DNA of 8,887 nt from Bacteroidales bacterium (GCA_004555425.1 SFID01000111.1:1-8887), one strand, 5' to 3'; positions 1 through 6,622 are shown, counted from the first letter of the stretch. Notes: generated by a model from the sequence alone, not told the origin. Made by a program: numbers and translations.

Positions 1-36
1 ATCGTCAATTCGCGCACCGATAAAGCCAAGAAAATT

Positions 37-76
37 TCCGCAAAAGCATTTAGAAAATCCGCAAAAGCATATAGAA
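37..76. repeat. Two-copy 19-bp direct repeat
   Basis: The sequence tccgcaaaagcattta followed by gaa occurs at 37-55. It recurs with one change at 58-76, so the copies start 21 bp apart. They lie downstream of the minus-strand terminator at 115-158, so they would be in the read-through part of that transcript. No function is recognised. Whether more copies lie left of position 1 cannot be seen. Confidence 0.6.
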
Positions 77-114
77 TTTCCAACTTCCGATGTATTTCTG
101 CCTTTATAATGGCC

Positions 115-158
115 AAAAAAAAGAGGAGAAAGCCCCGTGTTTAGGGCTCTCTCCTCTT
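115..158 (-). terminator. Intrinsic terminator or attenuator, minus strand
   Basis: A 15-bp inverted repeat pairs 121-135 with 144-158, with one mismatch and an 8-nt loop. Read on the minus strand, the hairpin is followed by eight T residues (122-115), which is a classic intrinsic terminator. The minus-strand promoter at 167-197 would start RNA at about 160, so the transcript enters the hairpin at once. That arrangement fits a leader attenuator for a gene left of the window, or a very short RNA of about 45 nt. No leader peptide with a clear start codon was found. Confidence 0.8.
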
Positions 159-166
159 CGCTAATA

Positions 167-197
167 CAAAGATAATACATTTTCGCGCGAAATGCAA
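167..197 (-). promoter_or_regulatory. Bacteroidetes-type promoter, minus strand
   Basis: On the minus strand TATCTTTG (174-167) matches the Bacteroidetes -7 box TAnnTTTG. A TTG (197-195) lies exactly 20 bp upstream of it, as expected for the -33 element. The predicted RNA start, near 160, falls just before the terminator hairpin at 115-158. The only target visible is the region left of position 1. Confidence 0.7.
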
Positions 198-203
198 ATC
201 GCG

Positions 204-235
204 TTAACATTTCGCAACAATCTGTGAAATGTTAA
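204..235. promoter_or_regulatory. 10-bp palindrome upstream of the promoter, possible operator
   Basis: ttaacatttc at 204-213 is the exact reverse complement of gaaatgttaa at 226-235, with a 12-nt spacer. The palindrome begins 7 bp upstream of the -33 element of the minus-strand promoter. A dimeric activator commonly binds at such a position. It could equally be a hairpin ending some other transcript, but no T-tract follows. A smaller perfect palindrome, tttcgcgcgaaa, lies inside the promoter spacer at 181-192. Confidence 0.4.
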
Positions 236-268
236 AAGACGAGTTTTGCACACCCTAGGCTCCGCGAT

Positions 269-463
269 GTGTTATATTACGAGGCTGGGGTCGCTGCACT
301 CCCTGGTTTTAACGGTCGCTGCGCTCCCTTAGTTTCAACGGCTGCTTTGCAGCCTAGTTTCAACGGAAGCCTACGGTTTCCTAGTTTCATTCGGGGACTG
401 CGTCCCCTAGTTTCAACGCAGCCTTTGGCTGCTAGCTCGATAGCTTTGATTCGCCATAGGTAG
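269..463. repeat. Hairpin array, copy A (195 bp)
   Basis: This block opens with gtgttatattacgagg (269-284) and closes with a gatagc...ccatagg element. Between them are about six units of 25-28 bp, each a short hairpin plus a linker close to tagtttcaacg. Clear hairpins are 340-354 (GGCTGC/TTT/GCAGCC), 365-381, 393-407 (GGGGAC/TGC/GTCCCC) and 418-432 (GCAGCC/TTT/GGCTGC). A weaker one sits at 314-328. Stem sequences differ between units but stay self-complementary, while the linkers are nearly constant. Short open frames here encode only low-complexity peptides, so I do not call a gene. Confidence 0.8.
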
Positions 464-464
464 T

Positions 465-633
465 GTGTTATATTACGAGGACGGGGTCGCTGCGCCATTT
501 CGCCCTAGTGTCGGTCGCTGCGCTCCCTGGTTTCAACGAAGCTTTCAGCTTCTAGTTTCAGTCGGGGACTGCGTCCCCTGTTTCAACGCAGCCCTACGGC
601 TGCTGGCTCGATAGCGTTGATTCGCTATAGGTA
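465..633. repeat. Hairpin array, copy B (169 bp)
   Basis: This is a second, diverged copy of the 269-463 block, 196 bp downstream and in the same orientation. It starts with the same 16 bp (465-480). Its hairpins are at 513-527, 538-552 (GAAGCT/TTC/AGCTTC), 564-578 (identical to 393-407) and 588-603. It closes with ATAGCG/TTGATT/CGCTAT at 611-628. It is 26 bp shorter than copy A. The difference is one whole unit, the hairpin corresponding to 340-354. At equivalent places the stems differ on both arms and pairing is kept, for example 365-381 against 538-552. Confidence 0.8.
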
Positions 634-806
634 GGTTCTATAAATTAGCTTGCGATGTATTCGCGGCAATCGTGCCGTAGATTTTGTTTTTCGTGAGGGA
701 GCGTAGTGGGCTACGTGACCGAATGAAACGGGGGTGTCAAACAAGGCCGTGCCGCACTGCGCGCGCCAAAAAACATTAAAAGGAGCGGTTGGGGTGGGGA
801 TGCTTC
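634..806. other. Non-coding stretch with two small hairpins
   Basis: No gene is supported here. Two short inverted repeats are visible: cggca/tgccg at 664-677, and cgtag/ctacg at 702-715 within a G-rich stretch. A GTG at 734 is in frame with the downstream gene. The promoter at 807-837 lies after it and the signal peptide starts at 854, so I read this GTG extension as untranslated. Confidence 0.5.
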
Positions 807-837
807 TTGCTTGCTTGGAGATTTCTCCCTACATTTG
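807..837 (+). promoter_or_regulatory. Promoter of the exported-protein gene
   Basis: TACATTTG at 830-837 matches TAnnTTTG. TTG at 807-809 is 20 bp upstream, the usual Bacteroidetes spacing; two more TTG triplets follow at 811 and 815. The predicted RNA start is near 844, which gives the ATG at 854 a leader of about 10 nt. This is the main argument for that start over the upstream GTG. Confidence 0.6.
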
Positions 838-853
838 CCAGAAAATTCCCGAT

Positions 854-1579
854 ATGAAGAGTACGCAGTCCTTTATATTCACCTTGGGCCTCTTGCTCGC
901 TCTGCTGCCGACCGCTCTCTGCGCCCAGCAGACGGATGAGGGGCGCGACGATTTGTACGTGCCCACCTCGCCATCCTTGGAGGGGACGCCCGTTGACAGT
1001 TTCCGCTGCCCGCTGGCTGTGGATTCGTTGCAGCCCGATTCGTTCGTGCCGACAGTCTTGTTTGCGCCGATACCCTATACCTGGACACCCTATTCGACCA
1101 CCTCGTGGATGCACGGCGTGGGGCTGGATGGCTGCTACGGTTGGGGCGGAGGCCTCTACGGCATGGGGTGGCGTCTGCACGAGGGATTTAATGCCCAGTT
1201 GGGGTTGAGCACCTCGTTTGGCGTGGGGCGCAATCGGATGAAAGGCGTGGGGTTCGGCCAGAGTGCGGCCTTTGCCTACGCCCTGCCACTGGGCAAACGC
1301 TGGTCGGTGGCGGCGTCGCTCTATGCGCAGAATATGGATTGGGGCAACTACCACCTGCGCGATGTGGGCGTGGGTGCGGTGGCCGCCTTTCGTGCCACGG
1401 AGCGCATCAACCTCTACGGCTACGTGACGCACTCGTTCGTACGGCCCGACTGGCAGCGCACAGGTTGCCTCTACAGCCCCTTCATGGACTATGTGCGGAC
1501 CCGCGTGGGCGCCATGGCTGAGTTTAAGATTGGCGAGAATACCTTCATTGGTATCTCCTTGGAGCACGCTAGTTATTAA
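854..1579 (+). CDS. Exported protein of unknown function, probable small outer-membrane beta-barrel
   Basis: The 241-residue product starts with a Sec signal peptide: a lysine at residue 2, a hydrophobic core rich in Leu and Ala, and a likely signal peptidase I site at Leu-Cys-Ala before Gln-Gln (about residue 25). There is no lipobox. Residues 26-75 are acidic and proline-rich. The rest, from about residue 80, is a run of glycine- and aromatic-rich amphipathic segments (for example around GVGLDGCYGWGGGLYGMGW) that end in a short strand and a final Tyr. This pattern suggests a beta-barrel of the outer membrane. I do not recognise a named family, so the barrel assignment is inference from composition. 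ATG 854 is preferred because the signal peptide begins there and a good promoter lies just upstream. An in-frame GTG at 734 would add 40 residues and bury the signal peptide. The next gene is 144 bp away behind a repeat patch, so an operon is not evident. Confidence 0.75.
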   Translation: MKSTQSFIFTLGLLLALLPTALCAQQTDEGRDDLYVPTSPSLEGTPVDSFRCPLAVDSLQPDSFVPTVLFAPIPYTWTPYSTTSWMHGVGLDGCYGWGGGLYGMGWRLHEGFNAQLGLSTSFGVGRNRMKGVGFGQSAAFAYALPLGKRWSVAASLYAQNMDWGNYHLRDVGVGAVAAFRATERINLYGYVTHSFVRPDWQRTGCLYSPFMDYVRTRVGAMAEFKIGENTFIGISLEHASY

Positions 1580-1658
1580 ATTAGGAATTAGGAATGAGGA
1601 ATTAGGAATTGCCTTTCAATGAGAACGAACTCCTAATACTCACTCCTAATTCCTAATT
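1579..1658. repeat. AATTAGG-type inverted repeat
   Basis: About 30 bp at 1579-1609, built from repeated attaggaa words, is nearly the reverse complement of 1629-1658, with a loop of about 19 nt. The left arm overlaps the stop codon of the upstream gene. The long hairpin could end or protect that transcript, but no strong T-tract follows, so a terminator role is only a guess. Confidence 0.65.
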
Positions 1659-1715
1659 GAATTAATTCCACATTGGAGAAATTCCTAATTCCTAATTCCT
1701 AATTGAATTAATTCC
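1644..1715. repeat. 26-bp direct repeat, two perfect copies
   Basis: The same 26 bp (tcctaattcctaattgaatt continuing to taattcc's end) occurs at 1644-1669 and 1690-1715, 46 bp apart. It is made of smaller aattcct words shared with the adjoining inverted repeat. The second copy ends 8 bp before the likely start codon of the helicase gene. Confidence 0.75.
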
Positions 1716-1723
1716 TCATTCCT

Positions 1724-3688
1724 TTGCTTTCCCTGGAAAAACAAAAATACCTGCTTCGCATGGAGTACGAGGCAGAGCGCGCGGAGTTTCGACAGGCTTT
1801 CGAGGCTGCGGGCATCGGTCGCCGCGTGAAGCGCGGCGATTGTTGGTGGCCCGTGCGGCTTGGGCGGAGCTATTACAACGCTATGGACCGCCTCGTGGTC
1901 GAAGTGTTTCGTACCGAAGACCTGGATATTGAGCACAACTTCGAGTACGGCAAACCCGTTTGCTTCTTCTCGCAAACGGACGGAGCCGTGCAGTTGTTGC
2001 CATGGACAGCCACGGTGTCGTATGCCGAGGACGAGCGCATGGTCATCGTATTGCCCAACGAGGGCGTACTCTCACAGTTGGGCAGCATCGAGCGTCTGGG
2101 CGTTGGCCTGGGATTCGACGAATCCACGTACAGGCTGATGTTTCAGGCGCTCGATGCCGTGATGACGGCGCGCGAGGGACGCCTGGCCCATCTGCGCGAC
2201 ATTTGCCACGGCGGAGTGCGCGCCCAACGCAGTGCTGCCCCTGCCGTGCCCGTCTCCCTGCCTTGGCTCAACGCGGCGCAGCAGGAAGCCGTGCGCGAAG
2301 TGCTGCGGGCACGCGATGTGATGGTCGTACATGGCCCGCCGGGTACGGGCAAGACGACCACCCTCGTCGAGGCCGTCTGCGAAGTGCTTCGCCGCGAACC
2401 GCAGGTGATGGTTTGCGCGCAGAGCAATACGGCGGTGGATTGGATTTCGAGTCAGTTGGCCGACCGCGGCATCGGCGTCCTGCGCATTGGCAACCCCACG
2501 CGCGTCACCGAATCCATGCTAGCCCACACCTACGAGCACCGCTTCTCGGCCCATCCCGACTATCCCGCGCTCTGGTCCATACGCCGCAACATCCGCCAAC
2601 TGTATAGCACGCCGCGCAAAAGCCGCAGCCGCGATTTTCATCAGAAGGTGGCGCGACTGCGCGAGCGGGCCGACGAATTGGAACTGCGCATTCGCCATTC
2701 GCTCTTTGACAATGCCCGCGTGATAGCCTCGACCCTGGCGGGCGCGGCCCATCCCCTGCTCAGCGGACAGCACTACCACACGCTCTTCATCGACGAAGCC
2801 GCACAGGCCCTTGAGGCCGCCAGCTGGATTGCCATACAAAAGGCCGACCGAGTGGTCTTTGCGGGCGACCACAGGCAGTTGCCACCCACGGTGAAAAGCC
2901 GAGCGGCGCAAACGGGAGGCTTGGCCGAATCGCTGATGGAGACCGTGGTGCAGACACAGCCCGAGATGGTGCGCCTCCTGACGGTGCAGTATCGCATGAA
3001 CGAGGAACTGATGCGCTTCTCGTCGGAATGGTTCTACGAGGGTCGCCTGGAGGCCGCCCCACAGGTGCGCCACCGCAGCATTCTCGACCTGAGTTGCTCG
3101 CCCCTGCAATGGGTAGATACGGGTTCGGGCGAGGTGGAGCATTCCGCCTCGGAAGCAGAAACGGCAAACGAAGTCACGCAGCCTTCGGCAGAGTCCCCTG
3201 CGCAAGCACCCGAAGCCGAGCCGCAGCTCGACTACCACGAGCAATTCGTGGGCGGCACGTATGGGCGCGTCAACAAGGCCGAGGCGCGGCTGACCCTCCG
3301 CACGTTGAGCGACTTCGTGCGGCAGGTGGGGCGCACCCGCTTGCAGGAAGAGCGCATCGACATCGGCATTATATCGCCCTATCGCGCACAGGTGCAATAT
3401 CTGCGCACCCTCCTGCGCGCCGACGACTATCTGCGGCCATTGCGCAAGGCCATCACGATTAACACCATCGACTCCTTCCAAGGCCAAGAGCGCGACATCA
3501 TCCTCGTCTCCCTCGTTCGCGCCAACGAAACGGGCAACATCGGATTCTTGGCCGACCTGCGGCGCATCAATGTGGCCCTCACGCGCGCGCGTTCCATATT
3601 GATAATACTGGGCAACTCCGACACGCTCTGCCGCCATCGCTTCTACCGCGAACTGTTTCGCCGCTGCCGCCGCGTGAAGGCAGACTAG
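1724..3688 (+). CDS. Superfamily 1 UPF1/DNA2-like helicase (AAA_11/AAA_12)
   Basis: The 654-residue protein carries the SF1 helicase motifs in order: Walker A GPPGTGKT (204-211), motif Ia around CAQSNTAVD, motif II DEAAQ (357-361), motif III GDHRQLPPT (381-389), QYRM (422-425), motif V DSFQGQERD (583-591) and motif VI VALTRAR (617-623). All key residues are present, so an active ATPase that moves on DNA or RNA is expected. The order and wording are those of the DNA2/UPF1/NAM7 branch. The cellular role of bacterial members is poorly known. The N-terminal 200 residues resemble a beta-rich 1B-type domain before the motor. Residues 470-501 form a Ser/Glu/Ala/Pro-rich linker between QYRM and motif V. 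The start is uncertain. TTG 1724 keeps the charged LEKQKYLLRMEYEAE segment, which I expect to be conserved. ATG 1760 would shorten the protein by 12 residues. No ATG lies upstream before the in-frame stop at 1709. No clear promoter was found. Confidence 0.9.
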   Translation: MLSLEKQKYLLRMEYEAERAEFRQAFEAAGIGRRVKRGDCWWPVRLGRSYYNAMDRLVVEVFRTEDLDIEHNFEYGKPVCFFSQTDGAVQLLPWTATVSYAEDERMVIVLPNEGVLSQLGSIERLGVGLGFDESTYRLMFQALDAVMTAREGRLAHLRDICHGGVRAQRSAAPAVPVSLPWLNAAQQEAVREVLRARDVMVVHGPPGTGKTTTLVEAVCEVLRREPQVMVCAQSNTAVDWISSQLADRGIGVLRIGNPTRVTESMLAHTYEHRFSAHPDYPALWSIRRNIRQLYSTPRKSRSRDFHQKVARLRERADELELRIRHSLFDNARVIASTLAGAAHPLLSGQHYHTLFIDEAAQALEAASWIAIQKADRVVFAGDHRQLPPTVKSRAAQTGGLAESLMETVVQTQPEMVRLLTVQYRMNEELMRFSSEWFYEGRLEAAPQVRHRSILDLSCSPLQWVDTGSGEVEHSASEAETANEVTQPSAESPAQAPEAEPQLDYHEQFVGGTYGRVNKAEARLTLRTLSDFVRQVGRTRLQEERIDIGIISPYRAQVQYLRTLLRADDYLRPLRKAITINTIDSFQGQERDIILVSLVRANETGNIGFLADLRRINVALTRARSILIILGNSDTLCRHRFYRELFRRCRRVKAD

Positions 3689-3706
3689 GCCCTTGACAGC
3701 GGGCCG

Positions 3707-3763
3707 AAAAAAGCCTCCGCCCGAGCCTGAGAATAATCTTCTCGGCTCGGGCGGAGGTTTTAT
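3707..3763. terminator. Bidirectional intrinsic terminator between convergent genes
   Basis: A perfect 14-bp GC-rich stem pairs 3714-3727 with 3744-3757, and a small inner pairing lies in the 16-nt loop. A run of six A (3707-3712) precedes it and TTTTATTT follows (3758-3765), so it has a U-tract on either strand. It lies 19 bp after the helicase stop codon and about 98 bp after the stop of the minus-strand GH16 gene. It can therefore end both transcripts. Confidence 0.9.
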
Positions 3764-3768
3764 TTCTT

Positions 3769-3840
3769 CTAGATTTTCTGGAATCTCTAGATTTTCTAGA
3801 TTTTCTAGATTTTCTAGATTTTCTAGAACTGCTAGAATCT
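3769..3840. repeat. 9-bp tandem repeat, eight units
   Basis: The unit CTAGATTTT repeats in strict 9-bp phase from 3769. Units at 3769, 3787, 3796, 3805 and 3814 are exact. Those at 3778, 3823 and 3832 are degenerate. Each exact junction creates the palindrome TCTAGA. The array lies between the terminator and the GH16 stop codon, so it is in the 3' untranslated region of the GH16 message. It is likely to vary in copy number through replication slippage. Confidence 0.85.
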
Positions 3841-3854
3841 CTATCTCCTCTTCT

Positions 3855-6575
3855 CTAAGGCACCAGCACCTTGCTGCCGCCGACCAGGTAAAGCCCGCGG
3901 CTCAGTGGCAGAACGGCAGTGCCGTCCACGAAGGCGTTGTGGAGCAAGCGGCCGCTCATATCGAAAACCTGCACGTGCTGGGGCTGGGTCGTAGCCACCT
4001 TGACGGCGCCAGGGATGACGGAGATGGCGGGGCGGGCGGGGCTTACGCTGGTTTGGTGAATGCCAACGGTGGTTTCCTCGCCGTTGAAGTGGTGCGACTG
4101 TCCCTTCTTCTGATACACGCGAATCCAATCGAAGCGCGTCTCATACGTATGCGATACGTCGGCAGGCTTGGCCCATGCACCATTGCCCACACTCTGGTTG
4201 ATCATCAGGTGGAAATGCTTGTCGAAAGGCCATTGGCCGTTTTCCAGCGTCTCTGCATCGGTCGATTTGGAGTAGGTGAACATCAGTTTGCCGTCGACAT
4301 ACCAGCGCATCTGTGCTTCGTCCCATTCCAGACCATAGGTGTGGTAGCGGTCGAGGGCTGTTGCCTCGTTTCCGCCCGACTGCGGATTGCCCGTATTCTT
4401 AAGGTCGTAGGTCCAGTGGGAGTGAACGGTGTGCCAGGAACGGTGCTGGTCGTCGATGGTTTCCCAGATATCAATTTCGCCACAACTGGGCCATCCCGCG
4501 CTCTGGTCCTCGGGCATCATCCAGATAGCGGGGAAGTTGCCAATCCAGGGATTCGTGAAGGCGCGGCACTCCACCTTGCCATACGTGAAGCCAAACTTGC
4601 CCATCGTCTTGACGCCGCCCGTAATCATAGGTACGTTATCGGTGGATGGGTCGGGGTTGGGGATGGCGCGGATGACGAGTTCGCCGTCCTCGTGATAGAC
4701 CACCTCGGGGCGGTCGGAGCACCAACGGTTCCACGTGGCGTTCATGCGCTGACAGCGTATCCACTTCGTGTCGTCTTCCTGCGTTCCATTTTCTCCGTCG
4801 AACTCATCGGCAAAGACCAGCTCGTACTCCGCAGCATCGGTCTGCTCGAAATCGGCCGTGAGAATCATATCTCCGTAAATGCTATCGGCGGGAATGGAGA
4901 AGCGATTAGCGGCAACGGTGTACTCGCTCCATTGGCGGTTGCCGTGGATATACTGCTCGCCTTGCAGATTGTGGCCACGGCGAATGGTCACCTCCTTAGC
5001 CGCAAATCCTGCAACAGCAGGCGTGGGCACCACGTCAAGTTTGCGATAAGCGGGCAGGTTGTACGGGAGGGCGGTATAGTTCGCGCCGTTCAGGCTTCCG
5101 TTGGTCGTGTTGATGCGCAGGCGGCCGTTGGTCTTATAGACGTTGATGAGGAAGTCCATCACTAGGCCCGAACGCTCCACAAGTGCTGCGCTACCTTCGG
5201 GCGTAACGTCTCCGCGGTCCACCACCATACGTGCGCGATACATACCAGCAGGCAGAAGTGGATGGAGGGCAAACTTGGGGAAGGTGAGAGCCGTAGTGCT
5301 CTCGGGGTCGTCAGCCTCGGCAAACGCGATCAGTTCGCTGCTCACCGTGGGACGGCCTTCAGCATCCGTAGATACGGAGAACTGGCCATCGCCATCGAGG
5401 TCTATATATAAATAGGCGTCAAGAGCGCGCGGACGCGTCATGGTGATGGTAATGCTATCGCCAGGAATGACGCCCAATGCTTGGGGTGTGAGGTTGAGAT
5501 AGGCCGTAGTGGCTGTGGCAGAGGTACGAAGGAGGCCGCCCTTGCTCTTCTTGCCTTGGAACTTCATAGCCGTGAGCGCAGGAGCCTCGGCCGAGATGCT
5601 AGCATCCTGAGCAAAGGCCAAGGGATAGTCCGTTGTGGCATCGCCAGTCGTCTGGGCAGGCACGAAGACAACTTCCAGATTCACCTCGCCGTCCATGTAG
5701 GCCGCGGGCAAATCCAATAGACCGTCTTTAATCAGATAGGCGGGGATGGTGGTCTCCTCCCACTGACGGTTGCCGTGGATATACTGTTCGCCCGTGAGGT
5801 TGTGGCCATGACGGATGCGGACATAGTCGGCGCGATAACCTTCTGCGGGCATCAGGCGCAAGCGCTGGGACTGTCCGAAAGGCAGAGCCGTGGCCGTAGT
5901 GTCGAGAGCCGTGCCATCAGCGAGGCTGACCTGACCATTCTCGGCCTGACAAACCACCTGGGCGTGCTCTCCGTGCACATTCAAAAGCACATCGAAGATG
6001 CCGCCGCCGTTCTTGAGAATGTCATTTCCGTCTACTGTGCTGCCTGCGGGGTCCACACTGTCCCAGTCCACCTTGCAGCGAAGGCGATACATGCCTTCGG
6101 GAAGGTCGGCAGGCAGGGTGAAGGCGGGCGGATTGAGCACATTGCTATTGCTGACGGCCGCTCCCGTGCTATTCTTGCCCTTATAGTAGGAGAAGGCGAC
6201 GATGTCGGTCTCGGCGGGAAGGGTCTTGTCGTCGTTGATGAGGGCATCAAACTGTCCGTCATTGCCATAGTCAAGATAGACGTAGCCGTGCATCCAGTCG
6301 GTAGTAAAGTTGAAGCGCACGGTCAAGGCATCGCCAGGGCGCGCCGTGACGTACTGGTCGGTGGCATCAACATATACGGTCTCGGTCGGCACACTGACGG
6401 TCTGCGCACCATCACTTGAACCAGCGAGAGTGGCACCACTGAGTCGGCGTGAGCCATGTGTGTAGCCCTGAGTCGTAGAGAAGGACACGGGATAATCCTG
6501 CGCCAAAACGGCTCCAGCAGGGAAAGCCACGGCCAAAGCCAGCAGCCAATGCTTGATAGTAGTCATTTTTTTCAT
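3855..6575 (-). CDS. Secreted GH16 family glycoside hydrolase with T9SS sorting tail
   Basis: The 906-residue protein has a Sec signal peptide (1 to about 25, cleavage near VLA/QDYP). Two related modules follow (about 26-300 and 305-580), then the catalytic domain (about 583-826), then a C-terminal tail (843-906). The catalytic signature GEIDIWE gives nucleophile Glu700, Asp702 and acid/base Glu705. The ExDxxE spacing is the beta-bulge form typical of laminarinase-like GH16 enzymes, so an endo-beta-1,3- or mixed beta-glucanase is plausible, but the substrate is not proven. Each module has a segment resembling GEVED domains (YLDYGNDGQF, YIDLDGDGQF, possibly calcium-binding) and a beta-rich part with the motif GHNLxGEQYIHGNRQW. 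The tail (VQVFDMSGRLL...GLYLV) matches a T9SS type A sorting domain, so export through the outer membrane is likely. ATG 6575 starts the signal peptide. The frame runs open to 6722, but that extension is rejected. No SusC/SusD pair is in view. Confidence 0.92.
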   Translation of the reverse strand: MKKMTTIKHWLLALAVAFPAGAVLAQDYPVSFSTTQGYTHGSRRLSGATLAGSSDGAQTVSVPTETVYVDATDQYVTARPGDALTVRFNFTTDWMHGYVYLDYGNDGQFDALINDDKTLPAETDIVAFSYYKGKNSTGAAVSNSNVLNPPAFTLPADLPEGMYRLRCKVDWDSVDPAGSTVDGNDILKNGGGIFDVLLNVHGEHAQVVCQAENGQVSLADGTALDTTATALPFGQSQRLRLMPAEGYRADYVRIRHGHNLTGEQYIHGNRQWEETTIPAYLIKDGLLDLPAAYMDGEVNLEVVFVPAQTTGDATTDYPLAFAQDASISAEAPALTAMKFQGKKSKGGLLRTSATATTAYLNLTPQALGVIPGDSITITMTRPRALDAYLYIDLDGDGQFSVSTDAEGRPTVSSELIAFAEADDPESTTALTFPKFALHPLLPAGMYRARMVVDRGDVTPEGSAALVERSGLVMDFLINVYKTNGRLRINTTNGSLNGANYTALPYNLPAYRKLDVVPTPAVAGFAAKEVTIRRGHNLQGEQYIHGNRQWSEYTVAANRFSIPADSIYGDMILTADFEQTDAAEYELVFADEFDGENGTQEDDTKWIRCQRMNATWNRWCSDRPEVVYHEDGELVIRAIPNPDPSTDNVPMITGGVKTMGKFGFTYGKVECRAFTNPWIGNFPAIWMMPEDQSAGWPSCGEIDIWETIDDQHRSWHTVHSHWTYDLKNTGNPQSGGNEATALDRYHTYGLEWDEAQMRWYVDGKLMFTYSKSTDAETLENGQWPFDKHFHLMINQSVGNGAWAKPADVSHTYETRFDWIRVYQKKGQSHHFNGEETTVGIHQTSVSPARPAISVIPGAVKVATTQPQHVQVFDMSGRLLHNAFVDGTAVLPLSRGLYLVGGSKVLVP

Positions 6576-6601
6576 AGGCGTATGTATGTGTTTTTCTTTA
6601 A

Positions 6602-6622
6602 TTTCAATGGTCGTTGCGCACC
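6602..6622. repeat. Solitary unit related to the hairpin array
   Basis: tttcaatggtcgttgcgcac resembles the linker plus first hairpin of the array near the left edge: 17 of 21 positions match 307-327. It lies in the 5' leader of the GH16 gene, antisense to it. A GC-rich inverted repeat (gcgc caag gcgc, 6677-6688) lies further upstream in the same leader. A chance match of a short GC-rich word cannot be excluded. Confidence 0.4.

Noticed and set aside
1..114. Partial minus-strand coding frame reading off the left edge
   Set aside because: One frame is open through this stretch, but it includes the cysteine-rich translation of a direct repeat and has no supported start codon. It is too short to call without sequence beyond position 1.
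269..463. Small coding frame of 64 residues across the hairpin array
   Set aside because: The peptide simply reflects the repeated linker and hairpins, there is no promoter or start context, and the second repeat copy does not keep an equivalent frame.
269..633. CRISPR array
   Set aside because: The constant part is only about 11 bp, the intervening segments are self-complementary hairpins and not unique spacers, and no cas gene is present.
691..733. G-rich hairpin region as a riboswitch or small RNA gene
   Set aside because: The only pairing is a 5-bp stem at 702-715, with no promoter or terminator in the right place and no match to a known riboswitch that I recognise.
734..853. N-terminal extension of the exported protein from GTG 734
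   Set aside because: It would place a typical signal peptide 40 residues inside the protein, and the likely promoter (807-837) lies downstream of this GTG.
2519..3637. 372-residue minus-strand frame
   Set aside because: It is antisense to the helicase motifs II-VI, which are intact on the plus strand, and its own translation has no recognisable domain.
3693..5165. 490-residue plus-strand frame
   Set aside because: It starts in the terminator, translates the 9-bp repeat, and then runs antisense to the well-supported GH16 domain. It is a shadow of that gene in GC-rich DNA.
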